Source: an uncultured Pelagibacteraceae bacterium (GTDB lineage: Bacteria; Pseudomonadota; Alphaproteobacteria; Pelagibacterales; Pelagibacteraceae). From it: a stretch of DNA of 42,235 nt. The position numbers and the translations under genes are program-made. Of the stretch, positions 16,538 to 24,183 are shown in pieces (position 1 is the first letter of the stretch; each line of letters opens with the position of its first letter). The stretch lies in assembly GCA_902520685.1 (NCBI GenBank), contig CABYPE010000007.1:1-42235 (forward strand). Direction: 5' to 3'. The notes beneath the pieces were generated by a model. That model was not told where the DNA came from, did no database searches, and saw only the letters and a program-made list of their open reading frames with translations.

Positions 16538-17416
16538 TTAAGAAGCTATCCAATCTTTATAATCCATAATATTATTTTTGATATATTTTGGTAATTTTGC
16601 TGTATCAATTTTTTCAAGCTTAGTTTCATCAAATCGATTAACTGAATTCTTTTTAGCTTTATAGTTATATGGAACTATCTTTCTTTTAATATTATCATTA
16701 ATTTTTTCGAGAGAATTATTTTGAAGTTCATACTCAGCATGATTTTCGTCATTAAGATATTTATTTTCTAACCCTTCAGATGTTTTTAAATTAGAAAAAT
16801 GCCAGCCCCCATCATTAACAATTTTTACTGAATTTTGTTTATATTGAGAAAATAAAGTATCTATTCTTAAATATGAATATTGTCTATTTTTTATGTTTCT
16901 TAAAATATCAATATTTTTAAGATATTTTAATTTGCAAGCTTTTGAACCAAACCAATTTAAATCAGACAAACCTAAATTTAATTTATAATAAAAAATTTTT
17001 TGATTGAAAATTACAAATTTTTTTGAATTTAGTCTAAAATCAAATTTTTCTAGATTAGGAATTTCATCATTATCACTATGAATTATATAATCTTCAGATG
17101 AAAATTCGTTTAGACTATTTTTAATATAATTTCTTTGGGCTCGTATTCGAAGTATGCTATTAAATCTTTTTTCATGAGCACTTAAACTATCTTTTTTTAT
17201 TAAATTTTCTGGATCTTTCTCCAATACTAAATGAATTATTTTATCTTTGAATTTAGGGTAATCATTCAAATTAAAATTTATTTTTTTTCTTTTTCCGCTA
17301 TGAGTAAATAAACTTTCACAAACTATAAATTTGTCTACATAAGGATTTAATATGTTAAACCTTATATCCATCATCATATTTTCTTCAAAAAAAGTTGTTG
17401 TATCTATAACTTTCAT
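16538..17416 (-). CDS. Glycosyltransferase family 17 (MGAT3-like)
   Basis: Protein of 292 residues with the marks of GT17, the family of eukaryotic bisecting GlcNAc transferase MGAT3 and scattered bacterial relatives. Visible blocks are VIDTTTFFEEN at the N terminus, FIVCESLFTHSGK near residue 30, IIHSDNDEIPN near 115 (likely metal/nucleotide-sugar binding acidic cluster) and NDGGWHFSNLKTSEGLENKY near 202. The frame is open to 17464, but I chose the ATG at 17416 because the conserved sequence begins immediately after it. It lies in the middle of the surface-sugar run. It probably transfers an N-acetylhexosamine-like sugar to a surface glycan; the acceptor is unknown. Confidence 0.8.
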   Translation of the reverse strand: MKVIDTTTFFEENMMMDIRFNILNPYVDKFIVCESLFTHSGKRKKINFNLNDYPKFKDKIIHLVLEKDPENLIKKDSLSAHEKRFNSILRIRAQRNYIKNSLNEFSSEDYIIHSDNDEIPNLEKFDFRLNSKKFVIFNQKIFYYKLNLGLSDLNWFGSKACKLKYLKNIDILRNIKNRQYSYLRIDTLFSQYKQNSVKIVNDGGWHFSNLKTSEGLENKYLNDENHAEYELQNNSLEKINDNIKRKIVPYNYKAKKNSVNRFDETKLEKIDTAKLPKYIKNNIMDYKDWIAS

Positions 17417-17496
17417 AAAGATTGAGTATAACAATAAATTGATAAGTATGACATATTGAATCAAAAAAACTTATAAACCTTAAAGAAAAAATATTT

Positions 17497-18378
17497 CTAT
17501 TTCTTGTTGATAATATTGTTTATATAATCTTTAAGTTTTGTTCTACCAAAGTATCTATATACTTTATTAGACAAATTCATGTTCGTTAAGGCAGAAGAAT
17601 ATCTCTCGCCAGGACGTTTTTTTTGATATTTTATTTTTGATTTAAACATTTTTGCAACTTCTAGAATTGAAAAGCTTTTTTTATTAGAAATTGAATAATG
17701 TCTAGAAAGATTTTTTTTCCAAGCTAAATAGCAAATTTCAATTGTATCGTTAATATGAGTAAATCTTCTAGTTTGTGTACCTGGTAATACAACAGGTAAT
17801 GGATTTTTTTTTTTAAATGATTCCTCAAATATACCTATCACGGTAGCCATATTTCCTTTAGATATTTGACCAGGTCCATAAACATTATAAAAATAAATCA
17901 CTTCATATTTAAAATTAAACCATTTTTTTAAGTTTTCTAGATATTCCAAGTTTTTTGCTTTTGTAAATGCATAAGGAGATAAATTTTTATCATGACCTTT
18001 ATTTCCTAGGGATGCTGATGTTGCAGAATATACTAACTTTATTTTATTTTCTAAACAGAATTTAAAAATAGAATTAGTTCCTATTGTATTAGACTCAATA
18101 CATTCATTCATTTTTAAAAAACTTTGATAGATTCTAGCAAATTCCCCAAAATGAAATACAGAATGAATATTTTTTGGTTTTTTAATTAATTTCTTAATAT
18201 TTTTTGTTTCACCAGTTAAATATTTAATCCTTGAGTTCTTTAGGTGTTTTTTTTTAGAACCAGATGAATAATTATCTATACTTATAATGTTATATTTTGA
18301 TTTTAATAATAAAAATCTTAATAAATTAGATCCAACAAATCCTGCACCACCTGTTACTATAATTGTATTTTTACTCAT
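17497..18378 (-). CDS. NAD-dependent nucleotide-sugar epimerase/dehydratase
   Basis: Extended SDR protein of 293 residues. The NAD Rossmann motif GGAGFVG is at residues 10-16, a DNYSSGS acidic loop near 36 fits NAD preference, the serine strand is VYSATSASLG near 120, the catalytic YAFTK is near 135, and FYNVYGPGQ follows near 160. It is closest in pattern to UDP-glucose/UDP-GlcNAc 4-epimerases (GalE/WbpP-like) but lacks the usual Gly-Gly-Lys residues of well-studied forms, so the substrate is open. It heads the minus-strand surface-sugar run, 80 bases upstream of the GT17 gene, and diverges from the Ldh_2 gene at 18452. Confidence 0.8.
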   Translation of the reverse strand: MSKNTIIVTGGAGFVGSNLLRFLLLKSKYNIISIDNYSSGSKKKHLKNSRIKYLTGETKNIKKLIKKPKNIHSVFHFGEFARIYQSFLKMNECIESNTIGTNSIFKFCLENKIKLVYSATSASLGNKGHDKNLSPYAFTKAKNLEYLENLKKWFNFKYEVIYFYNVYGPGQISKGNMATVIGIFEESFKKKNPLPVVLPGTQTRRFTHINDTIEICYLAWKKNLSRHYSISNKKSFSILEVAKMFKSKIKYQKKRPGERYSSALTNMNLSNKVYRYFGRTKLKDYINNIINKK

Positions 18379-18451
18379 TTATAATTAATATTAATTTCAT
18401 TAATATATTTAAATTATTATTATTAAATCATGATATATAGCTATTCATTAA

Positions 18452-19456
18452 ATGAAAATCAAAAAACTTAAACCTTTATTAGTAAAAATTTTTAAAAAAA
18501 ATGGACTTAGTACTGACCATGCTTTAATTTCAGCTAACGCCTTAATAAATGCAGAATTAGTTGGTGCCTATGGTCATGGTTTATCAAGACTTAAAATGTA
18601 TTGTGATCGATTAAATAAAAAAGTAATCAATCCTAAGCCTAAAATTAAGATAAAAAAAATTTCTCAATCAATTTCACACATAGATGCTAATGATTGTATT
18701 GGATTTGTTGCTGGAGATATTGCTATCAAGACAGCCATCAAAAATGCAAAAAAAACTGGTATTGGGATGGTTGCTGTTAAAAACAGCGGTCACTATGGTC
18801 TTTCAGGATATTATGCTGAACAAGCTGTAAAAAAAAATTTGATAGCTATGGTCTATACAAATGCACCACCAGCAGTTGCTCCCTATGGTGCTTTAAAAAG
18901 TTTATTTGGTACAAACCCCATATGTTTTGGATGTCCAACAGGATCAAAAATTCCATTTATTTTAGATACTTCAATTTCTATGATTAATAGAGGAAAAATA
19001 AGAGTTGCTGCACGTAATAATCAAAAAATTCCTAAGGGTGTAGCATTAGATAAGTTTGGTAAACCAACAACAGATGCAAAAAAAGCCTTAGCAGGTGTTC
19101 AATTACCAATATCAGGATTTAGAGGATCTGGTCTTGCTTGGATGGTTGATATTTTAAGTGGTGTGTTAACTGGTGGTAATCATTCTGGTAAAGTAAAAGA
19201 TCCTTTTGATGATTTTTCAGGACCACAAAATATTGGTCATTTGTTTATCACATTTAAAACAAATTTATTTGTAAAAAATTTTAATAGTAGAGTTAAAAAT
19301 AACATAAAAACAATTAAAAGATTGCCAAAAATAAAAGGAATAAAAGAAATAATGTATCCTGGTCAAAATAAGTATAAAAGACTCAAAATGAACACAAAAA
19401 AAGAAATAGATATTTCTGGTGTTGTTAAAAAAGATTTAGAAATTCTCAAAAATTAA
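18452..19456 (+). CDS. Ldh_2-family (malate/sulfolactate/ureidoglycolate-type) dehydrogenase
   Basis: NAD(P)-dependent 2-hydroxyacid dehydrogenase of 334 residues from the family of L-malate, (R)-sulfolactate (ComC/SlcC) and ureidoglycolate dehydrogenases. Motifs are GHGLSRLKMYCDRL near residue 40, the catalytic NSGHYGLSGYYAEQA near 110, PYGALKSLFGTNPICFG near 147, FILDTS near 170 and FRGSGLAWMVDILSGVLTGG near 225. It is five bases upstream of the phosphate acetyltransferase gene and 1 kb upstream of a sulfopropanediol dehydrogenase-like gene. That context makes a sulfonated hydroxyacid a good guess for the substrate; malate or lactate cannot be excluded. A divergent surface-sugar gene starts 73 bases upstream. 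Confidence 0.82.
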   Translation: MKIKKLKPLLVKIFKKNGLSTDHALISANALINAELVGAYGHGLSRLKMYCDRLNKKVINPKPKIKIKKISQSISHIDANDCIGFVAGDIAIKTAIKNAKKTGIGMVAVKNSGHYGLSGYYAEQAVKKNLIAMVYTNAPPAVAPYGALKSLFGTNPICFGCPTGSKIPFILDTSISMINRGKIRVAARNNQKIPKGVALDKFGKPTTDAKKALAGVQLPISGFRGSGLAWMVDILSGVLTGGNHSGKVKDPFDDFSGPQNIGHLFITFKTNLFVKNFNSRVKNNIKTIKRLPKIKGIKEIMYPGQNKYKRLKMNTKKEIDISGVVKKDLEILKN

Positions 19457-19461
19457 TCCTT

Positions 19462-20373
19462 ATGCTTTCAAATAAAGAAATTATTTGTCCAGTAAATTTA
19501 TTAAATGTGGCCCATAAAAAAAAGGGCGTTAAAGCTGGGATAGTAAATGCTGGCAAACCTTTACCAATGTTATCTGTTCAAGATGCAGTAAATGAAAATT
19601 TGATTGAGCCAATTTTTATTGGTGATGAAAAAGAAATATTAAGATGTGCAGAGGATTTAAAATGGAATATTTCAAAATATGAAATTATTCATGAACCAGT
19701 TGAAAATAATACTGCAGCTATCGCAGCAAAATTAGCGAGTGAAAAAAAAGTTAAGATAATAGTTAAAGGTCATATTCACACTGATGTGCTTATGAAAGAA
19801 GTTTTAAAAAGAGAATATGATTTATTAGGAAAAACTCGATTAAGTCATATTTGGCATATGACGATTGACAAAGAAGATAAGCCCTTAATTATTACTGATG
19901 GAGCTTTAAATGTTTTACCAAACTTAAAAACAAAAATGCATATCTTAAAAAATGTTATTAATTTTTCAAATAGAATTGGTATTGAAAGACCCAAAGTAGC
20001 TGTTCTTTCAGCGACTGAAGAAGTTTTAGATAGTGTTCCAAGTTCAAAAGATGCTGAAGAATTGACGAAACTTGCTAAAAAAGAAAATTTAAGTGCTGAT
20101 GTATTTGGCCCTCTAGCTTTTGATAATAGTATTTCAAAAAAATCAGCTGCAATTAAAGGAATTAAAAATGATGTTGCTGGAATGGCAGATGTTTTATTAG
20201 TGCCGAGTGTTGAAACAGGAAACGGTTTAGTAAAAATGTTAATTTATTTTTCGGGAGCGTGCGCTGCAGGAGTTGTTGTTGGTGGGAAAGTTCCAGTTGT
20301 AATAACAAGTCGCTCAGATGAAGCTCAAGCAAGATTAGCATCTATTGCAGCTGCAGTTGTTGCTTTAGATTGA
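19462..20373 (+). CDS. pta: Phosphate acetyl/butyryltransferase (Pta-like)
   Basis: Stand-alone acyltransferase domain of 303 residues (no DRTGG or CobB-like N-terminal part) that interconverts acetyl phosphate and acetyl-CoA. Conserved blocks are KAGIVNAGKPLPMLSVQDAV near residue 22, VKGHIHTDVLMKEVLK near 98, LGKTRLSHIWHM near 120, the DGALNVLPNL stretch near 143, VAVLSATE near 177, ADVLLVPSVETGN near 243 and TSRSDEA near 285. A Ptb-type butyryl enzyme is the alternative. Next to an Ldh_2 and an HpsN-like gene, and with no acetate kinase beside it, it fits the role seen in sulfonate degraders: capturing acetyl phosphate released by Xsc. Xsc itself is not in the window. Confidence 0.85.
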   Translation: MLSNKEIICPVNLLNVAHKKKGVKAGIVNAGKPLPMLSVQDAVNENLIEPIFIGDEKEILRCAEDLKWNISKYEIIHEPVENNTAAIAAKLASEKKVKIIVKGHIHTDVLMKEVLKREYDLLGKTRLSHIWHMTIDKEDKPLIITDGALNVLPNLKTKMHILKNVINFSNRIGIERPKVAVLSATEEVLDSVPSSKDAEELTKLAKKENLSADVFGPLAFDNSISKKSAAIKGIKNDVAGMADVLLVPSVETGNGLVKMLIYFSGACAAGVVVGGKVPVVITSRSDEAQARLASIAAAVVALD

Positions 20374-20467
20374 TTTTAAATAAAAATTAACTATTTTTTT
20401 AAATTCTTGATTGAATTAAAAGAACTTATACTTTAAATACTTCTCAATAAATCAGGGGAAACAATCA

Positions 20468-21754
20468 ATGGCAATAATATACTTAAAAAAATCACCAAAA
20501 ACTTCGTCGACAGATGACTCTAAAACTACAGAAATAGTAAAAAATCTTCTAAAAGAAATTGAAACTTCAAAAGAGGAAGCTTGTATTAGCTTAACAAAAA
20601 AATTTGATAAATATGATGGTGAGATAGTTGTTTCAAAAGAGAAAATTGAAAAAATTAAAAAAGAATTAGATCAAAAAACAAAAGATGATATTCAATTTTC
20701 TCATGAACGAGTAAGAAAATTTGCAGAAGCACAATTAAAAAATTACGGTCAAGATTTTGAAGTTGAATTATCTCCAGGATTATACGCTGGTCAAAAATTA
20801 ATACCCGTTAACACAGCCGGATGTTATATACCTGGTGGAAGATATGCTCACATTGCATCAGCAGTAATGAGTGTAACAACAGCCAAAGTGGCTGGAGTTA
20901 AAAACATCATTGCGTGTAGTCCCCCTAAAGAGGATGTGGGTGCTCATCCTGCGATTATTTATACTGCTGATTTATGTGGTGCAGATGTAATATTAAATTT
21001 AGGCGGAGTTCCAGGTATTGCCGCTATGACAAATGGTTTATTCAAAAATCCTCCAGCAGACATTTTAGTAGGGCCAGGAAATCAGTTTGTTGCTGAAGCA
21101 AAAAGAATTTTATTTGGAAAAGTTGGTATTGATCTATTTGCAGGCCCAACAGAAATAGCGGTCATCGCAGATGAAAAAGCTGATGCCGAAATGGTTGCTG
21201 TTGACTTAGTTGGTCAGGCTGAACATGGATATAACTCTCCTGCATGGTTGTACACTACAAGCAAAAAAATAGCTGAAGCAGTAATGAAAAGAGTTCCTGA
21301 ACTAATTAATGAATTACCTGAAATACCTAGGACTAGTGCTGAGGCTGCCTGGAGAGATTATGGTGAAGTTATCCTATGTGATACTGATGAAGAAATGGCG
21401 ACTATAAGCGATGAATATGCGCCTGAACATTTAGAGGTTCAAACACAAAACCTTGAATGGTTTCATAAAAGATTAAAAAATTATGGTTCTTTATTTATAG
21501 GAGAGGAGACTACTGTTGCATATGGAGATAAATGCTCTGGTACAAACCACATACTGCCCACAAAAGGTGCGGGAAAGTATACAGGTGGTTTGTTTGTAGG
21601 TAAATTTATTAAAACTTTAAGTTTTCAAAGAATGACAAAAGAGTCCACTAAATCAGTTGGTGCAGCTTGTGCAAGAATATCAAGATATGAAGGCATGGAA
21701 GCTCATGCAAGAACAGGCGATATTAGACTTAGAAAATATGGATTTTCAAATTAA
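20468..21754 (+). CDS. HisD-family dehydrogenase, sulfopropanediol dehydrogenase (HpsN)-like
   Basis: Zn/NAD-dependent dehydrogenase of 428 residues of the histidinol dehydrogenase superfamily. The metal and catalytic set is visible: VGQAEHG (Gln and His, near residue 255), YAPEHLEV (Glu-His, near 317), GDKCSGTNHILPT (Asp, near 353) and a C-terminal YEGMEAHARTG (His, near 410). The sequence style, with PVNTAGCYIPGGRYAHIA, EAAWRDYGEVILC and the HARTGDIRLRKYG end, resembles the non-biosynthetic branch that includes (R)-DHPS 3-dehydrogenase rather than true HisD, and no his genes are adjacent. DHPS would be oxidised to sulfolactate, a plausible substrate for the Ldh_2 enzyme two genes upstream. 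SD AGGGGA lies before the ATG. Substrate inferred. Confidence 0.8.
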   Translation: MAIIYLKKSPKTSSTDDSKTTEIVKNLLKEIETSKEEACISLTKKFDKYDGEIVVSKEKIEKIKKELDQKTKDDIQFSHERVRKFAEAQLKNYGQDFEVELSPGLYAGQKLIPVNTAGCYIPGGRYAHIASAVMSVTTAKVAGVKNIIACSPPKEDVGAHPAIIYTADLCGADVILNLGGVPGIAAMTNGLFKNPPADILVGPGNQFVAEAKRILFGKVGIDLFAGPTEIAVIADEKADAEMVAVDLVGQAEHGYNSPAWLYTTSKKIAEAVMKRVPELINELPEIPRTSAEAAWRDYGEVILCDTDEEMATISDEYAPEHLEVQTQNLEWFHKRLKNYGSLFIGEETTVAYGDKCSGTNHILPTKGAGKYTGGLFVGKFIKTLSFQRMTKESTKSVGAACARISRYEGMEAHARTGDIRLRKYGFSN

Positions 21755-21757
21755 AAA

Positions 21758-22435
21758 TTAATTTAAAATTTCTTTTCCATCTTCTTTTTTAATTTTATTT
21801 TTTTTATTTAAAGTCTCTTTCTTTTTTCTAATATTAATAAGATCTGCAAAATTATGATTTACATCTCTGTGTCCTGCCTCATCATCCCTGATAACTCTTA
21901 CAACATCTTTTAATGTGGCGTGTAAAGGTAAATTCCAATAGTTTATTGCAATTTCTGGAGCTGGTTGATCAGGTATGGTTCCAGATTCAAGTTCATTTAA
22001 ATATTCTGTATAACTAATAACTGCTTCCTCTTCAAAATATCCAACTATCCTATGTGCAGTTCTTTGAGAAATTAAATAAATTAGAGCATAAGTAAAAATG
22101 AATATAAATTGAGCAATCATTATAATTAATCTTTCGAAAGCAGTTGGTTTTGCGATATGAATGAAAGTCATTAAATGCATTCTTTCATTTTCTGCCTCTT
22201 CTAATAATATTTTAATCCAACCCTTGTCATCTTCAATTTTTCTAAGAGATTTTAAATGTATTAACATACCAGCAACCATACCAGGTACTGCAGCGACTGT
22301 TTCGAGAACCACAGCTCTATGTCCATACCTTTTTTTAAAAAAAGTGTCAGCTAAAATTCTTAAAAATTTAGTGAAAGACAAGGCAACTTTGTCACTTAAA
22401 TTTTTTGGTTCGAAATGTTTTTTTAATTTACTCAT
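21758..22435 (-). CDS. Alternative oxidase (di-iron quinol oxidase, AOX)
   Basis: Membrane-bound ubiquinol oxidase that reduces oxygen to water without pumping protons. With the ATG at 22435 it has 225 residues. All di-iron ligands are present: LET (Glu45), NERMHL (Glu84, His87), FEEEAV (Glu136) and DDEAGH (Glu186, His189). Two hydrophobic stretches (about 46-62 and 103-123) form the membrane-facing helices. Homology to bacterial AOX begins around [20 protein letters not shown]. The frame is open to a GTG at 22486, with another ATG at 22477, and no start has a good SD. It is the last gene of a minus-strand run with LysE and VOC genes. It has no plant-type regulatory Cys near the N terminus. 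It would relieve over-reduction or support respiration when the main oxidase is limited. Confidence 0.93.
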   Translation of the reverse strand: MSKLKKHFEPKNLSDKVALSFTKFLRILADTFFKKRYGHRAVVLETVAAVPGMVAGMLIHLKSLRKIEDDKGWIKILLEEAENERMHLMTFIHIAKPTAFERLIIMIAQFIFIFTYALIYLISQRTAHRIVGYFEEEAVISYTEYLNELESGTIPDQPAPEIAINYWNLPLHATLKDVVRVIRDDEAGHRDVNHNFADLINIRKKKETLNKKNKIKKEDGKEILN

Positions 22436-22499
22436 AATTTTAAAATAGTTACTGATTGAAATTTTAACATGTGCCATAGTTGACACTAAAAAATGTTAT

Positions 22500-23117
22500 T
22501 TATCTAAGAAAATAGATGGTCTCATTGATTATATAAATAGTCAAAAGCGACATAAAACCAATTATGAATAAATTAATAAATTTCCAAATTTTATCATTTT
22601 GAGCATATTTTGAAAAATAAGTAGACATATAACCTAATAAAAAAAAGAAAATAAAAGATGCAATAGAAGCACCAACTCCAAAATATATTTTTTCTTCTAG
22701 TAAAAAGTTTTTTGAAAAATTACCTAAAAAGAAAACAGTATCAGAATATACATGTGCATTTAAATATGTAAAACCAAGTGTCTTAAGTGATATTTCTATT
22801 TTGGATGCATCTTTTGCTTCACTATTAAAACTTAAATTTGCTTTAATAGATTTTATTTTTGAAAAAACAAAATAAATTAAAAAAATTATTAATAATATAT
22901 TTAAGATAAATTCTATGAATAAATTAAAATATTGATGAAAAAAATAAAAAAGGAGAATTCCTATAAATATTAAAATTAAATCCGATAACGAACAAATCAA
23001 ACAAACTAAAAATACATATTGTTTCTTTAGTCCCTGCTCTATCACGAAAATATTCTGAGCGCCTATCGCTAGAATTAAGCTAAGCCCGGTAAAAAAACCT
23101 AATACCAGGTATTCCAT
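22500..23117 (-). CDS. LysE/ArgO-family exporter
   Basis: Inner-membrane exporter of 205 residues with six hydrophobic helices. The N terminus FFTGLSLILAIGAQNIFVIEQGL is the LysE/ArgO signature (GAQN-F-V-QGL), and LGFTYLNAHVYSDTVFF (near residue 110) is the second conserved block (usually LNPHVYLDT). Basic amino acids such as arginine or lysine are the likely cargo, by family. It starts 11 bases after the VOC gene and ends shortly before the alternative oxidase gene, all on the minus strand. Confidence 0.87.
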   Translation of the reverse strand: MEYLVLGFFTGLSLILAIGAQNIFVIEQGLKKQYVFLVCLICSLSDLILIFIGILLFYFFHQYFNLFIEFILNILLIIFLIYFVFSKIKSIKANLSFNSEAKDASKIEISLKTLGFTYLNAHVYSDTVFFLGNFSKNFLLEEKIYFGVGASIASFIFFFLLGYMSTYFSKYAQNDKIWKFINLFIIGFMSLLTIYIINETIYFLR

Positions 23118-23128
23118 CTAAAATTAGA

Positions 23129-23539
23129 TTATTCTGAATTTGCAGTTAAAGTTTTAATCTCTAAAATATTTTCGTTAGGGTCTTTGACAAAAAATGTCTC
23201 TTGCTCATATTTTGTGCCTTTAAATCTTAAATAAGGCTCATCATAATATTTGGCACCTTTCTCTTTTAATCTATTTTTTAACGTATCAAAATCTTTTCTT
23301 GATAAATGTACGCCAAAATGCGGAACAGAAACATTGCCCATATCAACATCATGTCTTTCACTGTCTAATTTATGATCACTTGCATGAAGGGTTAATTCAT
23401 TGCCCCAAAAATCAACATCGGCCCACTCTTGAGCTGAATTATCTAATCTACAGCCTAATGTTTCACTATAAAATTTTTTTGCAGTTTCTAAATCACCACA
23501 TGGTATGGCTAAATGAAAACAATTTGTATTTTTGTACAT
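23129..23539 (-). CDS. VOC-superfamily (glyoxalase/dioxygenase-fold) protein
   Basis: Protein of 136 residues with the paired beta-alpha-beta-beta-beta modules of the vicinal oxygen chelate superfamily. The start CFHLAIPCGDLETAKKFYSETLGC has a metal-site His, HFGVHLS (near residue 74) supplies a second, and the C-terminal DPNENILEIK holds the usual Glu. This looks like a complete metal site of a small lyase, isomerase or dioxygenase. Clear SD (AAAGGAGT) before the ATG. It is the first gene of the VOC-LysE-AOX run. The substrate is unknown. Confidence 0.82.
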   Translation of the reverse strand: MYKNTNCFHLAIPCGDLETAKKFYSETLGCRLDNSAQEWADVDFWGNELTLHASDHKLDSERHDVDMGNVSVPHFGVHLSRKDFDTLKNRLKEKGAKYYDEPYLRFKGTKYEQETFFVKDPNENILEIKTLTANSE

Positions 23540-23607
23540 TATTACTCCTTTAATAAATCTAATACATCATTATATATATGTCACTCATTTAATATCAAGT
23601 TGACAAA

Positions 23608-24183
23608 ATGTTTATGAACAATTTTTTACAATCCATAATTGATAGAGATCCAGCAGCTAAATCCAAGCTTAGTTTGATCTTAACTTATCCTGGAGTAAAA
23701 GCTGTATTTTTTCACAGAGCCGCTAATTTTTTTGCAAAAGCAAAATTTGATATTTTAGCAAGAATAATCTCACAATTTTCAAGATTTTTAACTGGTATTG
23801 AAATTCATCCTAAAGCAGAAATAGGAAAAAATTTATTTATCGACCACGGTATGGGAGTAGTGATTGGTGAAACATCTAAAATTGGTGATAATGTTACAAT
23901 TTACCATAATGTTACTTTAGGTGGGATTGCTCCAAGTATAAATTCTAATGATCAAAGAAATATAAAAAGACATCCAACCTTAGAAGATAATGTAGTTGTA
24001 GGTTCAGGTGCCCAAATACTAGGGCCTATTGTGGTTGGTAAAAATTCTTTGATTGGTTCAAATTCAGTTGTCACAAAAAATGTTATAGAAAAATCTGTAA
24101 TGGCTGGCATTCCTGCGAGAAGAGTTGGTGATGCTACTAAAGGATTTAAACCTTATGCAGTTACTGATGAAGAAAAAGAATAA
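23608..24183 (+). CDS. cysE: Serine O-acetyltransferase
   Basis: Acetyl-CoA-dependent enzyme of 191 residues that activates L-serine for cysteine synthesis. It is the short (EpsC-like) form. An N-terminal alpha-helical part holds [21 protein letters not shown], and a left-handed hexapeptide-repeat beta helix follows with [24 protein letters not shown] (catalytic His) and YHNVTLGG (second His), then [12 protein letters not shown]. The stop codon shares one base with the cysK start (TAATG), so the pair is translationally coupled. A second ATG at 23614 is possible. Confidence 0.95.
   Translation: MFMNNFLQSIIDRDPAAKSKLSLILTYPGVKAVFFHRAANFFAKAKFDILARIISQFSRFLTGIEIHPKAEIGKNLFIDHGMGVVIGETSKIGDNVTIYHNVTLGGIAPSINSNDQRNIKRHPTLEDNVVVGSGAQILGPIVVGKNSLIGSNSVVTKNVIEKSVMAGIPARRVGDATKGFKPYAVTDEEKE

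Noticed and set aside
18452-19456. Annotation as plain malate or L-lactate dehydrogenase
   Set aside because: The Ldh_2 family covers several 2-hydroxyacids and the sequence alone does not decide; the context favours but does not prove a sulfonated substrate.
20407-20432. TTGATT ... TATACT as promoter before the HisD-like gene
   Set aside because: Spacing is only 14 bases and the -35 is imperfect; a promoter is possible in this 94-base gap but not supported well enough.
23299-23553. Plus-strand open frame opposite the VOC gene
   Set aside because: It is antisense to a convincing VOC protein with metal residues and an SD; the reverse frame lacks any recognisable sequence.
23600-23607. TTGACA immediately before the cysE start
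   Set aside because: It would place the start of transcription inside the coding region of cysE; treated as chance in this AT-rich background.
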